Source of the DNA: Artemia franciscana
Taxonomy: Eukaryota > Arthropoda > Branchiopoda > Anostraca > Artemiidae
DNA length: 64,000 bases
Direction: 5' to 3'
Assembly: GCF_032884065.1 (NCBI RefSeq)
Contig: NC_088867.1
Location: forward strand, 29,433,252 to 29,497,251
Under the pieces are notes generated by a model that was given only the letters and a program-made list of their open reading frames with translations, ran no database searches and was not told where the DNA came from. Positions 23,690-36,639 of this stretch are shown here, in pieces (positions within the stretch are counted from its first letter, which is position 1; every line of letters begins with the position of its first letter). Both the position numbers and the translations under genes were made by a program.

Positions 23690-24680
23690 TTGTTTTTCTC
23701 CTTTATTTTTTTCCTTTTTTCTTTTTTTTTCTTTTTTAGTTTATTTAGATTTTTAGATTTTTTAGTTTTTTTATTAGTTTTTTCTTTTTTTGTAGTTTTT
23801 ACCATTTTTTTAGTTTTTTTAGTTTTTTTTTTTACTTATGTCCTGGTCGTCATTTATACTCCCTGTGTCCCGGTCGTCATTTGTGTCTCGGGGCTTTGTT
23901 GATTGCTAATTTATATTATATTTATATTTATATTTTTTATATTTATTAATATTTTTTTAGTTTTCTTTTTCTCTTATTTTTCAGTTTTTTCCTTTTTTTT
24001 AGTTTTTTCTTTTTTAGTTTTTAGTTTTTTTTTGTTTTTTACCTTTTTTTAGTTTTTTTAGTTTTTTTAGTTTTTTAGCTTTTTTAGTTTTTTTTATTAG
24101 TTTTTAGTTTTTTTTTAGTTTTTGCCTTTTTTTAGTTTTTTCAGTTTTTTTTAGTTTTTAGTTTTTTACCTTTTTTTAGTTTTTTTTTAGTTTTTTAGCT
24201 TTTTTAGTTTTTTTTCTTTTTAGTTTTTTTTGTAGTTTTTACCTTTTTTAGTTTTTTTTCTTCTTTTGTATTAGTGTGAAATAATTCAGACGTCATATGC
24301 GGACATACACGACGTCACTCGACAGACAGACAGACAGACATAACCCACAAACAACTTATTTTTATATATATTTATTCATATTTTTTTAGTTTTCTTTTTC
24401 TCTTTTATTTTTCAGTTTTTTCCTTTTTTTTAGTTTTTTTCTTTTTTAGTTTTTAGTTTTTTTTAGTTTTTTACCTTTTTTTAGTTTTTTTTAGTTTTTT
24501 TAGTTTTTTAGCTTTTTTAGTTTTTTTATTAGTTTTTATTTTTTTTGTAGTTTTTGCCTTTTTTTATTTTTTTCAGTTTTTTTTAGTTATTAGATTTTTA
24601 CCTTTTTTTAGTTTTTTTTAGTTTTTTAGCTTTTTTAGTTTTTTTTCTTTTTAGTTTTTTTTTGTAGTTTTTACCTTTTT
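23690..24680 (+). repeat. T-rich degenerate tandem repeat in Helitron H1
   Basis: Units such as TTTTTTAGTTTTT and CCTTTTTTTAG are repeated for almost 1 kb, in two blocks separated by the internal 5'-end copy near 24291-24375. H3 contains a short version (about 42950-43110, A-rich on the plus strand). Confidence 0.8.
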
Positions 24681-24807
24681 CAGTTTTTTTCTTCTTTTGT
24701 ATTAGTGTGAAATAATTCAGACGTCATATGCGAACAAACATGACGTCACCTGATCCACAGATCCACACACAGACAACTTATTTTTATATATATAGATAGT
24801 ATTGTAT

Positions 24808-24850
24808 TGTGCTGAAGACGGCCCTTGGACATAGGGCCGAAATATCTACA
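24808..24850 (+). ncRNA. hammerhead-ribozyme-like motif, second Penelope copy
   Basis: The same arrangement as at 20832-20874 on the other strand: TGTG (24808-24811), CTGAAGA (24812-24818), stem II with loop (24820-24838), GAA plus AU/AU stem III, C at 24846 and TACA (24847-24850). The inserted Helitron ends only 12 bases upstream and leaves the motif itself intact. Confidence 0.55.
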
Positions 24851-24956
24851 TAAATAATTCCCATTGTCTTGAAAAAACTTTCCCTATTGTTTCTACGTTG
24901 TATTTGTTTGTTATGGAAAGGCAGTGTGGTCTTCGTCGCTATTTTTATTAAATGAT

Positions 24957-26168
24957 CCTTAAGAATCCTTTTAAAAGTCCCAAACGAGTGGCATTTCTGC
25001 ACTGAAGAAGGTAGTGAGTTGCAGACCTGTTGACAAGCAAACAATGTGGGGATTGAAATCTGATCGAATAGTAGGGGGAGGCGGAATGTGGATATTATTT
25101 GAAAAACGAAGGCTATACGGAGCTGAATCAGACATAAACATAGGAGTTTTCCGAAGAGATTTTGGAAGATTGCCATGAAGTTGATCAAAGACAAAAGAAG
25201 CACTAGAAATAATGTAAATAGACCGTAGACTTAAGAGCTGCGTTGGTGAAGAACGGTTGGTGTCCATAACCAGACGCCGTGCTTTATTATAAATGACGGA
25301 AAGTGACCGCAGCGTCGACGGAAAAGTAGACATCCATACAATGGGGCAATAAGAAACATATGACTGGACAAGACAGAAAAAAGAAGTTTCAGAATAAATC
25401 CAGGAAATGTGTAATCTAACTTTTCGAATGATACCCAAACTCCGTGAGACCTTGACCCTAATCATGGCTACATGGTTTCTGAATGAAAGGTTCTCATCAA
25501 GCATGATACCAAGAAACCGGAATACCCGATTCTCTGGTCTACACAAGGAGCCTTGTGACACCTGAAGGTGTCTAAACTGAGGGAAAGCTACACCAATTCG
25601 AGAAAAAATAAGAAAATGTGATTTATCAACATTTAAGACCAATTAATTGGCATTAACCATGACATAACTCTCTCAAATAATGCCACAAGGTTAGACTTGA
25701 TATCACATTTCGTCTTCCCAAAGGTCCCAAGAGTGGTATCATCAGCAAAAGCAAAAAGAAAATCGTCATTAGAAGAAGTATTGGAACACGACTGAGCATC
25801 AAGCTGACACAGCTTGCAACATGCCAGAGGCCTGGTGTTTTTTACAGCCGAAATCAGATCATAAACAAAAATCAAAAATAAAATGGGACCAAGAACAGAT
25901 CCCTGCGGGACGCCATAATATACTTCAGAAGGGCTCCGGAAAAGCGGATCAATTGAAATAAGCCTACCAGAAAGATATGAATCAAATCAGGAATAAGCGC
26001 TTGATCTTATACCAATATTTGATAGTTTCCAAAGAAGAATCCGATGAGTCAAGGAATCAAAAGCTTTACGAACATCCAAAAATAAAGCTGCCGGGTTATG
26101 ACCAGAATCTATTGCCGAATGAATGATATTCGATAAAGCTGCGCAAGCATGCTCCGTAGGGGTTTAAA
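24957..26168 (-). pseudogene. LINE-B ORF2, reverse transcriptase palm to C-terminus
   Basis: Read on the minus strand from 26168: PTEHACAALSNIIHSAIDSG, LFLDVRKAFDSLTHRILLWK (motif A Asp), an in-frame stop after SSAYS, YGVPQGSVLGPILFLIFVYD (motif B), FAFADDTTLG (catalytic DD, about 25735-25752), then a frame change and NVDKSHFLIFSR, FRFLGIMLDENLSF, the thumb, and ending FKRILKDHLI at 24957. The catalytic residues are present, but stops near 25990 and 25640 and a frameshift make it non-functional. The first part of the domain lies beyond the (TA)n tract at 26680-27583. Confidence 0.85.
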
Positions 26169-26169
26169 T

Positions 26170-27583
<1,414 letters not shown>

Positions 27584-27671
27584 ACTACCCCATGGTACAT
27601 CAGCCAGACGAGAATTAAGTAGACTTAGCTCAGTATCACCATAACAGAAAATGGGAGATTAAATGGTGATG

Positions 27672-28037
27672 CTATACGCTGCGCTTGACCAACACTCTTA
27701 TATCTGGAAAATGATCAGAAATATCACTAACCAGCACAAAATTATCTAAAACATCTAGTGACGAAAAAATATTATCGATAAGAGACGCTTGTGTTTCTGT
27801 AACTCGGGTGGGTATACAAACTGAAGGTAAAGTTCCCGAAGAGAGCATCATTGACAAAAAATCAATAGTTGAAGCAGAATTTTGATCCAGCAGGTTGAGG
27901 TTAAAATCACCCATAAGGATTAGTTCATAGGGATGTTTTTGGACTGAGTCCAAAACTTCTTCCAGAATTTTCAAAAACGAAGGAATAGATCCACTGGGGG
28001 ACTTATAAACCAAACCCACAACTAAATACTTACGCAT
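27672..28037 (-). pseudogene. LINE-B ORF2, APE endonuclease C-terminal half
   Basis: The frame reads VVGLVYKSPSGSIPSFLKIL, LILMGDFNLNLLDQ (GDFN metal/catalytic motif), PTRVTETQASLIDNIFSS (the T..xxSLIDxI motif) and VSDISDHFPDIRV (SDH catalytic motif). These are the second half of an AP-endonuclease-like domain. The N-terminal half (N, E and early active-site blocks) is not visible between 28040 and 28640, so an internal deletion or heavy decay is likely. Confidence 0.85.
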
Positions 28038-28640
28038 TGATTTAATCTCAATAAATAGGGATCATTATTCATCTGATTTTTATTTCCAATTGAATTATTA
28101 ATAATATTTTCAATATCAAGAGGATTATTTTGTAAATCAAGTAAACGATCCCCCAAAGAGTTGATACCAGCCTGGCCACTACTCATGGTGGATGGCAGTT
28201 CCACCCCACGACCAAGCCCACCAGACCACAGGTATAAGAAAAAAATATAAGGAAAGAAGAGTAAAAAATAATATAATCAAGGTATGGATAAATAAGAAAA
28301 AAAGGGAAAGAGAAGAAAAAAGAAACAAGGAAAAACTAAGAACTCCTCCCCCATGCCTCTCCTATTGAAAAGTAAAAGCACTAAAACTCACAGTAAATGG
28401 GTTTGTTCTAATACTATACTGTTGGTGCAAAAAAAAACAAAACAAATAGCAATACAATAAAAAAGACAATATTTGTTGTAGCAAAAGATACCATCATGTA
28501 AGTCACTATTACTATTTTTATTGCATCGGACCAAACTAACTCAACAAATAATTCAAGCAATACTTTTTTCTTATCAAAACACAAAAATCGTTCGGGCTTC
28601 CACAAACTCACTAAACAAAAAAAGAAAAAAAAATATTCAG

Positions 28641-29431
28641 TCATGTAATCCAGTCCATAGAATTGCCCCGGCCATTTCCTTGCCTTTGCTGTCGTTGCGT
28701 TTGAATCAGGCTACTAATATCTGGTGGGATTTCATCAAACAAAAACATTTCCACTGGCCCTTCCTTAAGGCGACGAATACATAGAGATGGTGGTATGGAT
28801 CTCGCAATCCAAGTTTCAAAACCTGTTTTTTCACGAATACTGGTTCGGATAGCTAAAAGTTTTTTTCGAACTTCTCGAACAGACGGGGGAGAATCGTCGG
28901 ATAGAAAAACTTTCTGATTGCTCATGATAGTTTTTCTACGAAGATTTCGAGCCTGTTTTAGAACTGCCACTTTCAGCTCCCTGTTCTCCATGATAACCTT
29001 TATCAGCTTTTTTTCAGGCATAATATCAGCCATCGTGTATTTGGGTACCTCACAGATTCCAAGGCAGAATTTTCATCAGCCAGCACAGAAATGTGGTTCT
29101 TCAAATCGTTGGTTTCTACCTCAAGGCTGATCACTTTAGGCTTAATACCTTCCACCTCCAATTTCGATTCCAAAAGAGATTCTTCGATCTTAGAAATCCT
29201 TTGATCTAATCCTTTAAAATTAACATTCAGCTTATCTAACGTAGTTGAATTTTCTTTAACAGTCTGTAAAACTAGACTCAAACTATCAGCTAGTGATTTC
29301 AATGAGATTCCTTCCATAGGACTGGATGTGAGAAAAAACTCGTCAGATTTTTCCTTCTTCCTCTTTCCTCCCATTATACAAAATAGTAATTGACCTCCAA
29401 GAAAAAATAGACTGTAGAAATATACTACCAC
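28641..29431 (-). pseudogene. LINE-B ORF1 (coiled-coil protein), split by a frameshift
   Basis: Two overlapping minus-strand frames. 29431-29003 begins after a hydrophobic leader with MGGKRKKEKSDEF and contains a heptad-rich coiled coil (LADSLSLVLQTVKENSTTLD; IEESLLESKLEVEGIK). 29033-28641 continues with ENRELKVAVLKQARNLRRKT and an RNA-binding-like C-terminus (REVRKKLLAIRTSIREKTGF; IPPSLCIRRLKEG). The two join by a frame change near 29020, consistent with one ORF1 protein of about 240 residues, the usual nucleic-acid chaperone position in such LINEs. Confidence 0.7.
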
Positions 29432-29655
29432 ATAAAACTCCTTTAATTACTCACTTTGCGTAATGTTGGCATCTAAATTTATCAAAAAAAAATTCGACAG
29501 CAAATTAATCTTGCTGAACACTAAATGAACGGTCCGACGCAAAGTAGGAGTATTTACCTCGAATGCATTCTTGTTTTATCAAAACTTTGTGACAGTAAAT
29601 CCGGTTCAAGATGTTCACTGAAGGAATGCTATATGTGAACTGAAACTACTGAAAG

Positions 29656-30381
29656 TGTGGGTCATGTGATGTATGAGCGTGTAGAATTGAGTGAGTTGAG
29701 AGATGAAGTGTATGGAAAGAGTGAGCTTGATGAGAGTTGGCTGGTAAATGCGATGAGGGATGAATGTTTTGCAAGTAATAAAACTTTAGGACGATTTCTA
29801 AGATTGGCAATGGAGCATAGAAGTAGATCTTTTTTATTTATGTTCCTCTTTGTTTGTGTCATGTAATGTTCATGTTATGTTTATATAATGACAATTATTT
29901 AAAAGTGAATTTTACTTTTTGTTTGGTATTGCCATGGCTCCTGGTCCTTAGCGCAACAAGACTGACTTACTTAACTTACATATGTATAACGAAACTTCAA
30001 AACACTTTAATTTAATTGAGGTTTGTGCGTCTCTGTCTATATGCCCTTTAAGTTTAGAGTTTATCAGGGATAAAACAGATTTAGTCCATTTTTGAACGTC
30101 GTGAAATGATAAAACGTAAATCAGTTTTAATTTTGGGGCTTCCTAAATTATGTTTGTTTTTCTTTAAATAAAATAATATCTGAACTACCTATTATATTGC
30201 TTTTTTTGAGCGTTTAAGATTTGTGGTATAAGCAAGCGTTGGTTTGATATGTTTCGATTTCCTACGGTTTGAAAAAACCAACGAAAGGTGGATTTTTTCT
30301 ACCATTTCGTAACAGAATTCTAGCCCCTTCTATCAACCGAATTAAACTATTGAAATTCGGTGTATATGGCTTTGATCGCTA
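29656..30381 (+). mobile_element. LINE-A copy 2, 3' segment
   Basis: It resumes LINE-A with the zinc-knuckle histidine region (SVGHVMYERVELSELRDEVY), continues SELDESWLVNAMRDECFASN and ends with RFLRLAMEHRSR and a stop at 29864-29866. The 3' UTR matches 3250-3757 inverted, up to TTCGGTGTATATGGCTTT. With one TGAAAG removed the frame runs uninterrupted from the CxxC motif at 20310-20355. Confidence 0.75.
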
Positions 30382-30397
30382 TATCGTATATGGCTCG

Positions 30398-30672
30398 ATG
30401 TAATTGATCGCTAGGGCCCCCTCTCCGGTTGTTGGGCTAAGAGCCTGTTGAAATTAGAGGCTAGCCCCCCACCTTTGCAACTGGATGTTAGGGCTCCCAG
30501 CGAAAATGGATGCTAGGGTACACCCTGGTGGTTAGGTTAGGGGCTCCGATAAAATTGGTTGCTGGGGGACCTGGTAAGACTGCTCGCTATGGCCCCCAGT
30601 GAAATTGAATGCTAGGGCCAAAATGGAATTGGATGCTAGACCCCTAATGTAATTGGTTGCTAGGGCCCTTTT
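30398..30672 (+). repeat. minisatellite, unit about 27-30 bases
   Basis: Units of the type AAATTGGATGCTAGGGCCCC with variable linkers (CCCAGTGAA, GATAAAATTGGTTGCTGGGG) are repeated about nine times. It begins just after the 3' end of LINE-A copy 2. Confidence 0.75.
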
Positions 30673-30849
30673 TTAAATAAGATGTAGATGTTTATCCCTC
30701 CGATGCAGAAATAATACTGAAGCAAAGTTACGCGAGATTGTGTTACCCTCAACTCCTATTACGTAGCACGCAAAAGTAAACATTCACTCTGACGTGAACC
30801 TGCTGTTTGTCATGGAATAACAGGATATGGCTCCCCTGGAATCCAGGAC

Positions 30850-32510
30850 ACCCTGTAAAACTAGGGATAGGGCTGACATGGAAACCATCTTTGGGATACT
30901 ACTTTTGCCATGGGGCATGACTTACAACCCTTAGCTCTGGGGAATAGTGTCTACTTTACAGACACTGCTAAATGATTTTTAGACGATTTGTAACAAAAAA
31001 AAACTATCTCACAATTTCAATTGAATGTATTTTGAGAAAAAAGAACGTCAGGGAGGAGGGCTATCTGTTTTAAGTCATGTCTGACTCTTAAAAGGGAACT
31101 AGAACTAAACATTTCAACTTAAATGAGCCTCTCTAAAATTCACACGACCACTCCGTCCATAAGAACCTGGTATACCCCTGGGGCATAGCTTACAGTCCTT
31201 ATTTCCAGACTTTGGGGGATTTTGTCCTCCCCAAGGGCTTACTATATGACCTTTGGGCAATTCTGGAACAAATGGCTATCTTAAAATCTTTGTCAGATGA
31301 ATTTATGGAAAATACAAAGGTAGGAGGGTGAAGCGGCTGCCCTCGATTACTTTGACTCCAAACATATAGAACATCCTATTTCGAATCCAATGAGCCCTCT
31401 CTGGAGTATATACGATCACCATTTCCATATTAATCTTATATGCCCTCGGGGCATAACTTACAATCCTTGTGCTGAGGGCTGTGGGGGGTTGTATTTCTGG
31501 AAGATACAATTTCCAGACCTTTCAACTACGGTGAACAAAATAGCCGTCTCAAAATTTTAATTGGGTGTGTTTTGGGAATTGATTGATGTGTGGGAAGGGG
31601 GGCTGCCCTCCAATCACTTTTGACTACTTAAAGAAGACCTTTCAATTTCTAATCGAATGAGTATTTTTTGAAGTTTCTACGACAACAAATGGCAATCTAA
31701 AAATTTCTATCAGATTTTTTGGGGGAAAATACGAGGTGTATGAGGGGTACCCGCCTTCCGACAGCTTTGAATCTTAAAAAGGGTATTAAAGAAGTATGAT
31801 TACCAATCCAATGAACTCCCTCTAAAATTTATACCACCACCCTTTCTAGAAAAAACCTCATATGCCTCCAGAACAAAACTTACAACCCTTGCCCTGAGGG
31901 ATGTGGGAGGGTTGTCATCTCAAAGACACAATTTCCGGACCTTTTAATTACACTGAAAAATACGGCTATCTCAAAATTTTGATTAGATATGTTTGGGGAA
32001 ATGGTGGGCGTGGGAGGGGGTTTAATTGCCCTTCAATATCTTTCGACTATCAAAAGGGGCTGAAGTCCCTTCAATCTCCAACTGAACAACAATTGGTCAT
32101 CTCAAAATCTCTATCAGATGAATTTCAGGATAATACGAGGTTTTTTGGCGGTGTATCCATCCTCCCATGACTCTGAATCATAAAAGAGGTACTAAAAATT
32201 CTAATTATCAATCCATTGAGCCCTTCCGAAGTTTATACGATTACCCTTTCTATGTAAACCTTATATATCTTCCAGACATAACTTATAACCCTTTCCCTGA
32301 GGGCTGGGGGGTCATCCTCAAAGACATAATTTCCGGACCTTTCAACTAAATTGAGCAAAATGGCTATCTAAAAATTTGATTGGATGTGTTTGGGGGAATT
32401 ATGGGCGTGGAAGGGGGGCTAATTGCCCTCAGATCACTTTTGTCTGTTAAAAAGAGCACAAGCCGTTTCAATTTCCAATTCAAAGAACCCTTTTTGAAGT
32501 ATCTAAGACT
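30850..32510 (+). repeat. satellite-like array S1, largest block
   Basis: Five recognisable units marked by CATAACTTACAACCCT-like anchors near 30920, 31190, 31455, 31880 and 32280. Spacing is about 270 bases for the first three and about 400 for the last two, which carry an extra half unit. Each unit repeats GGGTTGTCATCCTCAAAGAC, TTTCCGGACCTTTCAACTA, AAAATTTTGATT and GTGGGAGGGGG. No coding potential is seen. Confidence 0.7.
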
Positions 32511-32519
32511 AGTCCTGAA

Positions 32520-35500
32520 TAAACGCAATTAAAGTAAACAGAAACTAAAGTGAGTAACCAAGTCAAACTTAAAAATGACAAATATTGATAGGGTTAAATG
32601 AATGAAACCTAAAGCGAACAAAAAATCAAACAGATTGCCAATTTACTGAAATAGTTTGCATTTCGGTTAGTTTTTTTTTATTTATCATAGTATTAACAAC
32701 ATTTTCAAAATTAATCCGAAGAAGGATTGTTAAGTATGCATGTTTTATTCCAGGTGTGACTACATCAAACCACTGGCCTTAAAGTGTCGAACGAGGACCC
32801 ATTCGAAAAAAAAAATTGGGAACTAGCGTATTTTTTAACTAAAAAATTATATCACACCAAACGAAACTCCCAACTCTCGGCATTCTGTCCTTCAACGCAG
32901 CAAGTTGGCCCAAAGAGGACCAGAATGTTATCGAGCAAAAATCCTGTGATTATTGAAAGGGTCCTTATATACCCTCCTAGTCTAAGAGGTTATACTGGTG
33001 CACGGTATAACATTAGCTGTACCGTATGGTAAATAAATATTAAGCTTTTGATAAAATTTAACGGTTATGAAGTTTCGAACAGTCGCGCATTAGCTATTAG
33101 AGTGGATAATGGTGGATACTTTTTACAGAAAGGAGGAGGGGGTGATAATGGAGAAAGGAGGAGGGGATGATAAAGGAGGATGGGTGATAATGATCCGTTG
33201 CCTCCATATTTTAGCCTTAAAATGATCCTTATTTTGCGTTGATTCAATATGTGTGAACTTTATCAATTTGATAATAGATTTTTTAAGCAACAAATTTAAA
33301 GAGTATTTATGATTATAATAGAATAATGGACACATCTTTTTGTAATTTCTTATTAACTTAATTTACTTGTATTTAGGCAGTTCCAATCAAGGATTAGATT
33401 TGTAGGTATTTTGTTTTAACGAAATAATTACAACCTAAGTATGATGAATGTAATTTATAACGTTGCGATTCAAGCACATACAAAGCATTTTTTTTAGGTG
33501 GGAGATTTTAAGAGGAGGTAGTGCTTAAGAAATAAATAGGAAAACTAAAAGAAAAATTCAAAAGTAATTGTTTTTTGTTTTGCGTGTGTGCGAGTCCTCG
33601 ATGGCTCTCTCCCTTTTGGGAGTCACTCAATTGTTTCTTATTACCTTCTAAGTATTGTCATTCATAGCAGTTCAAAAATCCATGTATGCTGCAGCCCTTT
33701 TTTTTATTTCTAATGGCAGGCTTCCACTTGATTGACTGAACAATGAAAACTTACTGTTTCGAATGTAGTGTTTCTAATCATCGAAACAAAACCAGAAGTT
33801 ACAGCATAATTGGACATATGTTAATCAGCGAAGAAGTGGAAGGCGAAGGGACTGGTTAGCTAAGTTTTATCGGAGCACTTAATTGGATTAATACTTGCAA
33901 ATAGAAAACTATATAAGATGTGAAGCAATTTAAAGTATGTTACGCATGTCAACTGTAACTAAATTAGCTATAATTAAAAACAAAATGCTTAGCTTGTTTG
34001 TTTAAAGTATTATCAATAATTAAGCACCTTTGAACTACTTTAATCTGTGAATTATAATGAGTAAAAATGAAAAGTTTTTCTATAACATGGATAACTTATT
34101 GTTGGCCTGTTCGTTGTAAGCACGTACAATGAATTTATTTTAAGGGGCTATATTTTGGGAGGGTTGGCGTATATAGGATTGGGTTCGAGTCATAAAACTT
34201 TTGATCAAAATTACAAGAAGCAGAAGATCTTTGGGAGTTAAATCGGTGTTTGGCACGAACAGAATTATCCTAATTATTCAATTTTTAAACTTAAACAACG
34301 AACTATCCAATCTTTACGATCCAAAGCAAAATATTAGTAGCCTTGAATTAGCCATGTCATAAAATAGTACTGGTGTTTGATACAGTTTTTGATTTATTTC
34401 TTTAACGTCAAAAATGATCCCCGTTCGTTCCTGGAGAGGTTGTATTTATTAAAAAAAAAATACTTTTTATAACAAAAAAATCTTTGTTATTTGTTATAGA
34501 CCTAATCCTTAAAAAAAAATTTGGAGGCAAAAACCAATCAAGTCCATAGGAAACGACCAGTAAAGAAACTCTGAAGGATTTACACTAGTGATGTTGATAC
34601 CAACATACTTATACTAACTGATGTTGACACTAACATAAGCTAAAATTTGTTTGTCCAACATTCTTACCCAATTTGTTGGGAAACCCTTATTATGTAAGTT
34701 TTTTCTTTCAGATGGCCATTTCTGGCCAATTCCCTCGTAGGTGCTTGCTTATGAATATATTAAGGTACGAATCAATCAAATGCTCCGGAATTAAAATTGC
34801 GAGATACTCTAGTAATGTCACAGATTCGACACTTTAGTTGTGAAATTACTCTTAATTCCCGAACCCTAGGAAACACCCGAAATAACGTTTCAAAATTAAA
34901 GATAGTTTGATACTGTCACTTGCGTGAGAGTTAATTTAGAAGGGGGGAGTTCAGAATTTGCCAAATATAGATATATTATTTGGAAAATAAAAGGATTGCC
35001 TTTTCAGCATCTAGGTTTGGGTTTCTTTCTTTGTTGAGATTCTTTTATCCCAAGAACCTTAGGATATAAGTTTCCAGCAGGTCGGCATTAAGGTTTTCGT
35101 CCTTTTTTGGGCCATTTAGGGAATTAAGGTTTTTCATCCTTTTTGGGCCATTCTGATGCCGCTTCACCATTTCTTTTAAATTTGGCTCCTCTTGCTCAAA
35201 AACTTACTGCTGCAGAATTCGTCATGGATTTTTTCTGGCCTTTTCCGTACCCCTTAGCGCCCTCGCCCATCCTCAAAGCAAAATTTGTGACCCTCTTGGC
35301 CAGGGAATTGTTCCTGATAGTTTCAAGTCAACTGGACACCCAATGGAAAACATGATCTCATATCCCACTATGAAACCAATTAGAAAACACTTCGCCAGTG
35401 GAATAATTTACGACCCTAGCCCCAAGGAATATGAGGGGTCTTGTCATCCCATGAGGCGTACTTAATGAACATTTTGACTAACTTTAAGAAAGTGGATATA

Positions 35501-36600
35501 TTTTAATCTTGATCAGAAATCTTGGGGTTGCGGAGTAGCAACAAATCGCACAGAGTATCTGGTTGCCCTTTAATCACTTTTGCACTAAAATGGCTGTATA
35601 ACTTTCAACTTTTAATCTTTTAAGCCTCCTACCAAGTTTCTACAACCTCTCTTTTCAAATGAAGTGGTCGGCGGAAAAAAAAAAATAGTAATACATGGAA
35701 TGCACATGGCTTTACTAAAGCGACCCTAGATTGTGGCCTCTCATTTAAAACAAAAAAGATTTATTTAACAAAGTAGATAACACTCGAGACTTACATAGGT
35801 ACATAACTAAGAATATTCCTGTCAGCAGGTCCAGCCACTTCCAGCTTGCATCCCACCGAATACTTATCTGAGGAACATAAATTTTTCCAGTAAGTTCACG
35901 CCGTTCCTTGGGAACTCGGTTCCGATTCAGGAGTCAGGTGATAAAGCAAAAAAAAAAAAAACAATATTGACAATAGAACTTGTCAAGGGTATCTGTTGAG
36001 GATGATTTACAAAACGTGAAAACAGGAAGGAACAACTACATATAATTTTGACTGATATTTTTTTATGTTTATTGAATGGCTAATGTTTATTAGTCTCCAC
36101 CATGTTCATGTGTACATGAATTTAATGGCTGCGACGGGAAAGGACAGTAAAACTCAGTTCTTATTACAATCGCATATACCATCATTAAAAGTACGTATTT
36201 TGAGCTAATACGTCGTAACAGGGTTTCTTAATCACCCATTGATAGCAATGTAGGACATAGGCTTATATACTAAACCATCCATCTCCATAGATCATGAACT
36301 GAGACTTTTTATATGCTTTAGGTTAGAACAAAATGAACAAAATTGAATAACCAAGAAAACATTAAATGAACAGAGAGTATTACGTATGAATAAATGAAGC
36401 CTAAACCGAACAGTAATCAAAATGAACAACCTTTGTTAACTATAAACCACATTTTGTTATTATCAAATTATTTGAAGAAAATTTACTCCCGATATTTATA
36501 AATAAAATGTGATATGGGGGACCATCAATTAGGTTTTTGAAATGTTGTAGGGTTCAAATAGGTCGCACTGTATTTCTAGAAATAATAGAGCACCAAAATT
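32520..36600. other. mostly unique AT-rich DNA, little recognised
   Basis: No gene or transposon protein is recognisable. Notable items: purine-rich GGAGGAGGGG/TGATAATG units at 33115-33195, one S1-like unit at 35380-35720, and short A-runs. Open frames (for example 32784-33032 and 35143-35355) have no domain and biased composition. Confidence 0.5.
35380..35720 (+). repeat. isolated S1-like unit
   Basis: It has GGAATAATTTACGACCCTAGCC, GGGGTCTTGTCATCCCATGA, GGTTGCCCTTTAATCACTTT and AAGTTTCTACAACCTC in the S1 order, but strongly diverged. Confidence 0.5.
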
Positions 36601-36639
36601 GTCTGTGGGAATATTTTCGGGAGGGCGACTTTCAGACCA

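Larger units (their letters stand above)
22908..24796 (-). mobile_element. Helitron H1
   Basis: On the minus strand it begins TCTATATATATAAAAATAAG (24796 downward) and ends CTAG (22911-22908). The GC hairpin GGTGGCGCGAAGCGCCACC lies a few bases before the end. The flanks are A before TC and T after CTAG, as expected for Helitrons, and there is no target duplication. The interior holds a GGGACAC-type minisatellite (23345-23680), T-rich TTTTTTAG units (23690-24680), a dead helicase C-terminus and a second internal copy of the 5' end (near 24291-24375). It is too short to encode RepHel and is non-autonomous. Confidence 0.9.
20773..24943. mobile_element. Penelope-like element plus partial head-to-head inverted copy
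   Basis: The left half (20773 to about 22612) is a minus-strand Penelope-like element with an RT/GIY-YIG ORF. The right half (about 22613-24943) is a plus-strand copy that starts within the last 30 codons of that ORF and includes its 3' region. The outer ends are inverted repeats (AAACAAATACAACG at 20773; CGTTGTATTTGTTT ending 24909). The right side extends about 33 bases further, to the 13-bp target duplication TTTATTAAATGAT (20760-20772 and 24944-24956). Partial inverted or tandem copies are usual for this class. A Helitron interrupts the right half. Confidence 0.8.

Noticed and set aside
23326-23902. Open frames rich in Cys-Pro-Gly-Arg (CPGRHLYSLCPGRH repeats)
   Set aside because: The peptide repeat is the minisatellite of Helitron H1 read in the antisense direction; the same happens in H2 and H3. 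There is no start context, domain or conservation beyond the DNA repeat.
28414-28644. Phe-rich open frame between ORF1 and the endonuclease of LINE-B
   Set aside because: It falls where the endonuclease N-terminus should be, but has none of its motifs. It is read-through of a T-rich spacer.
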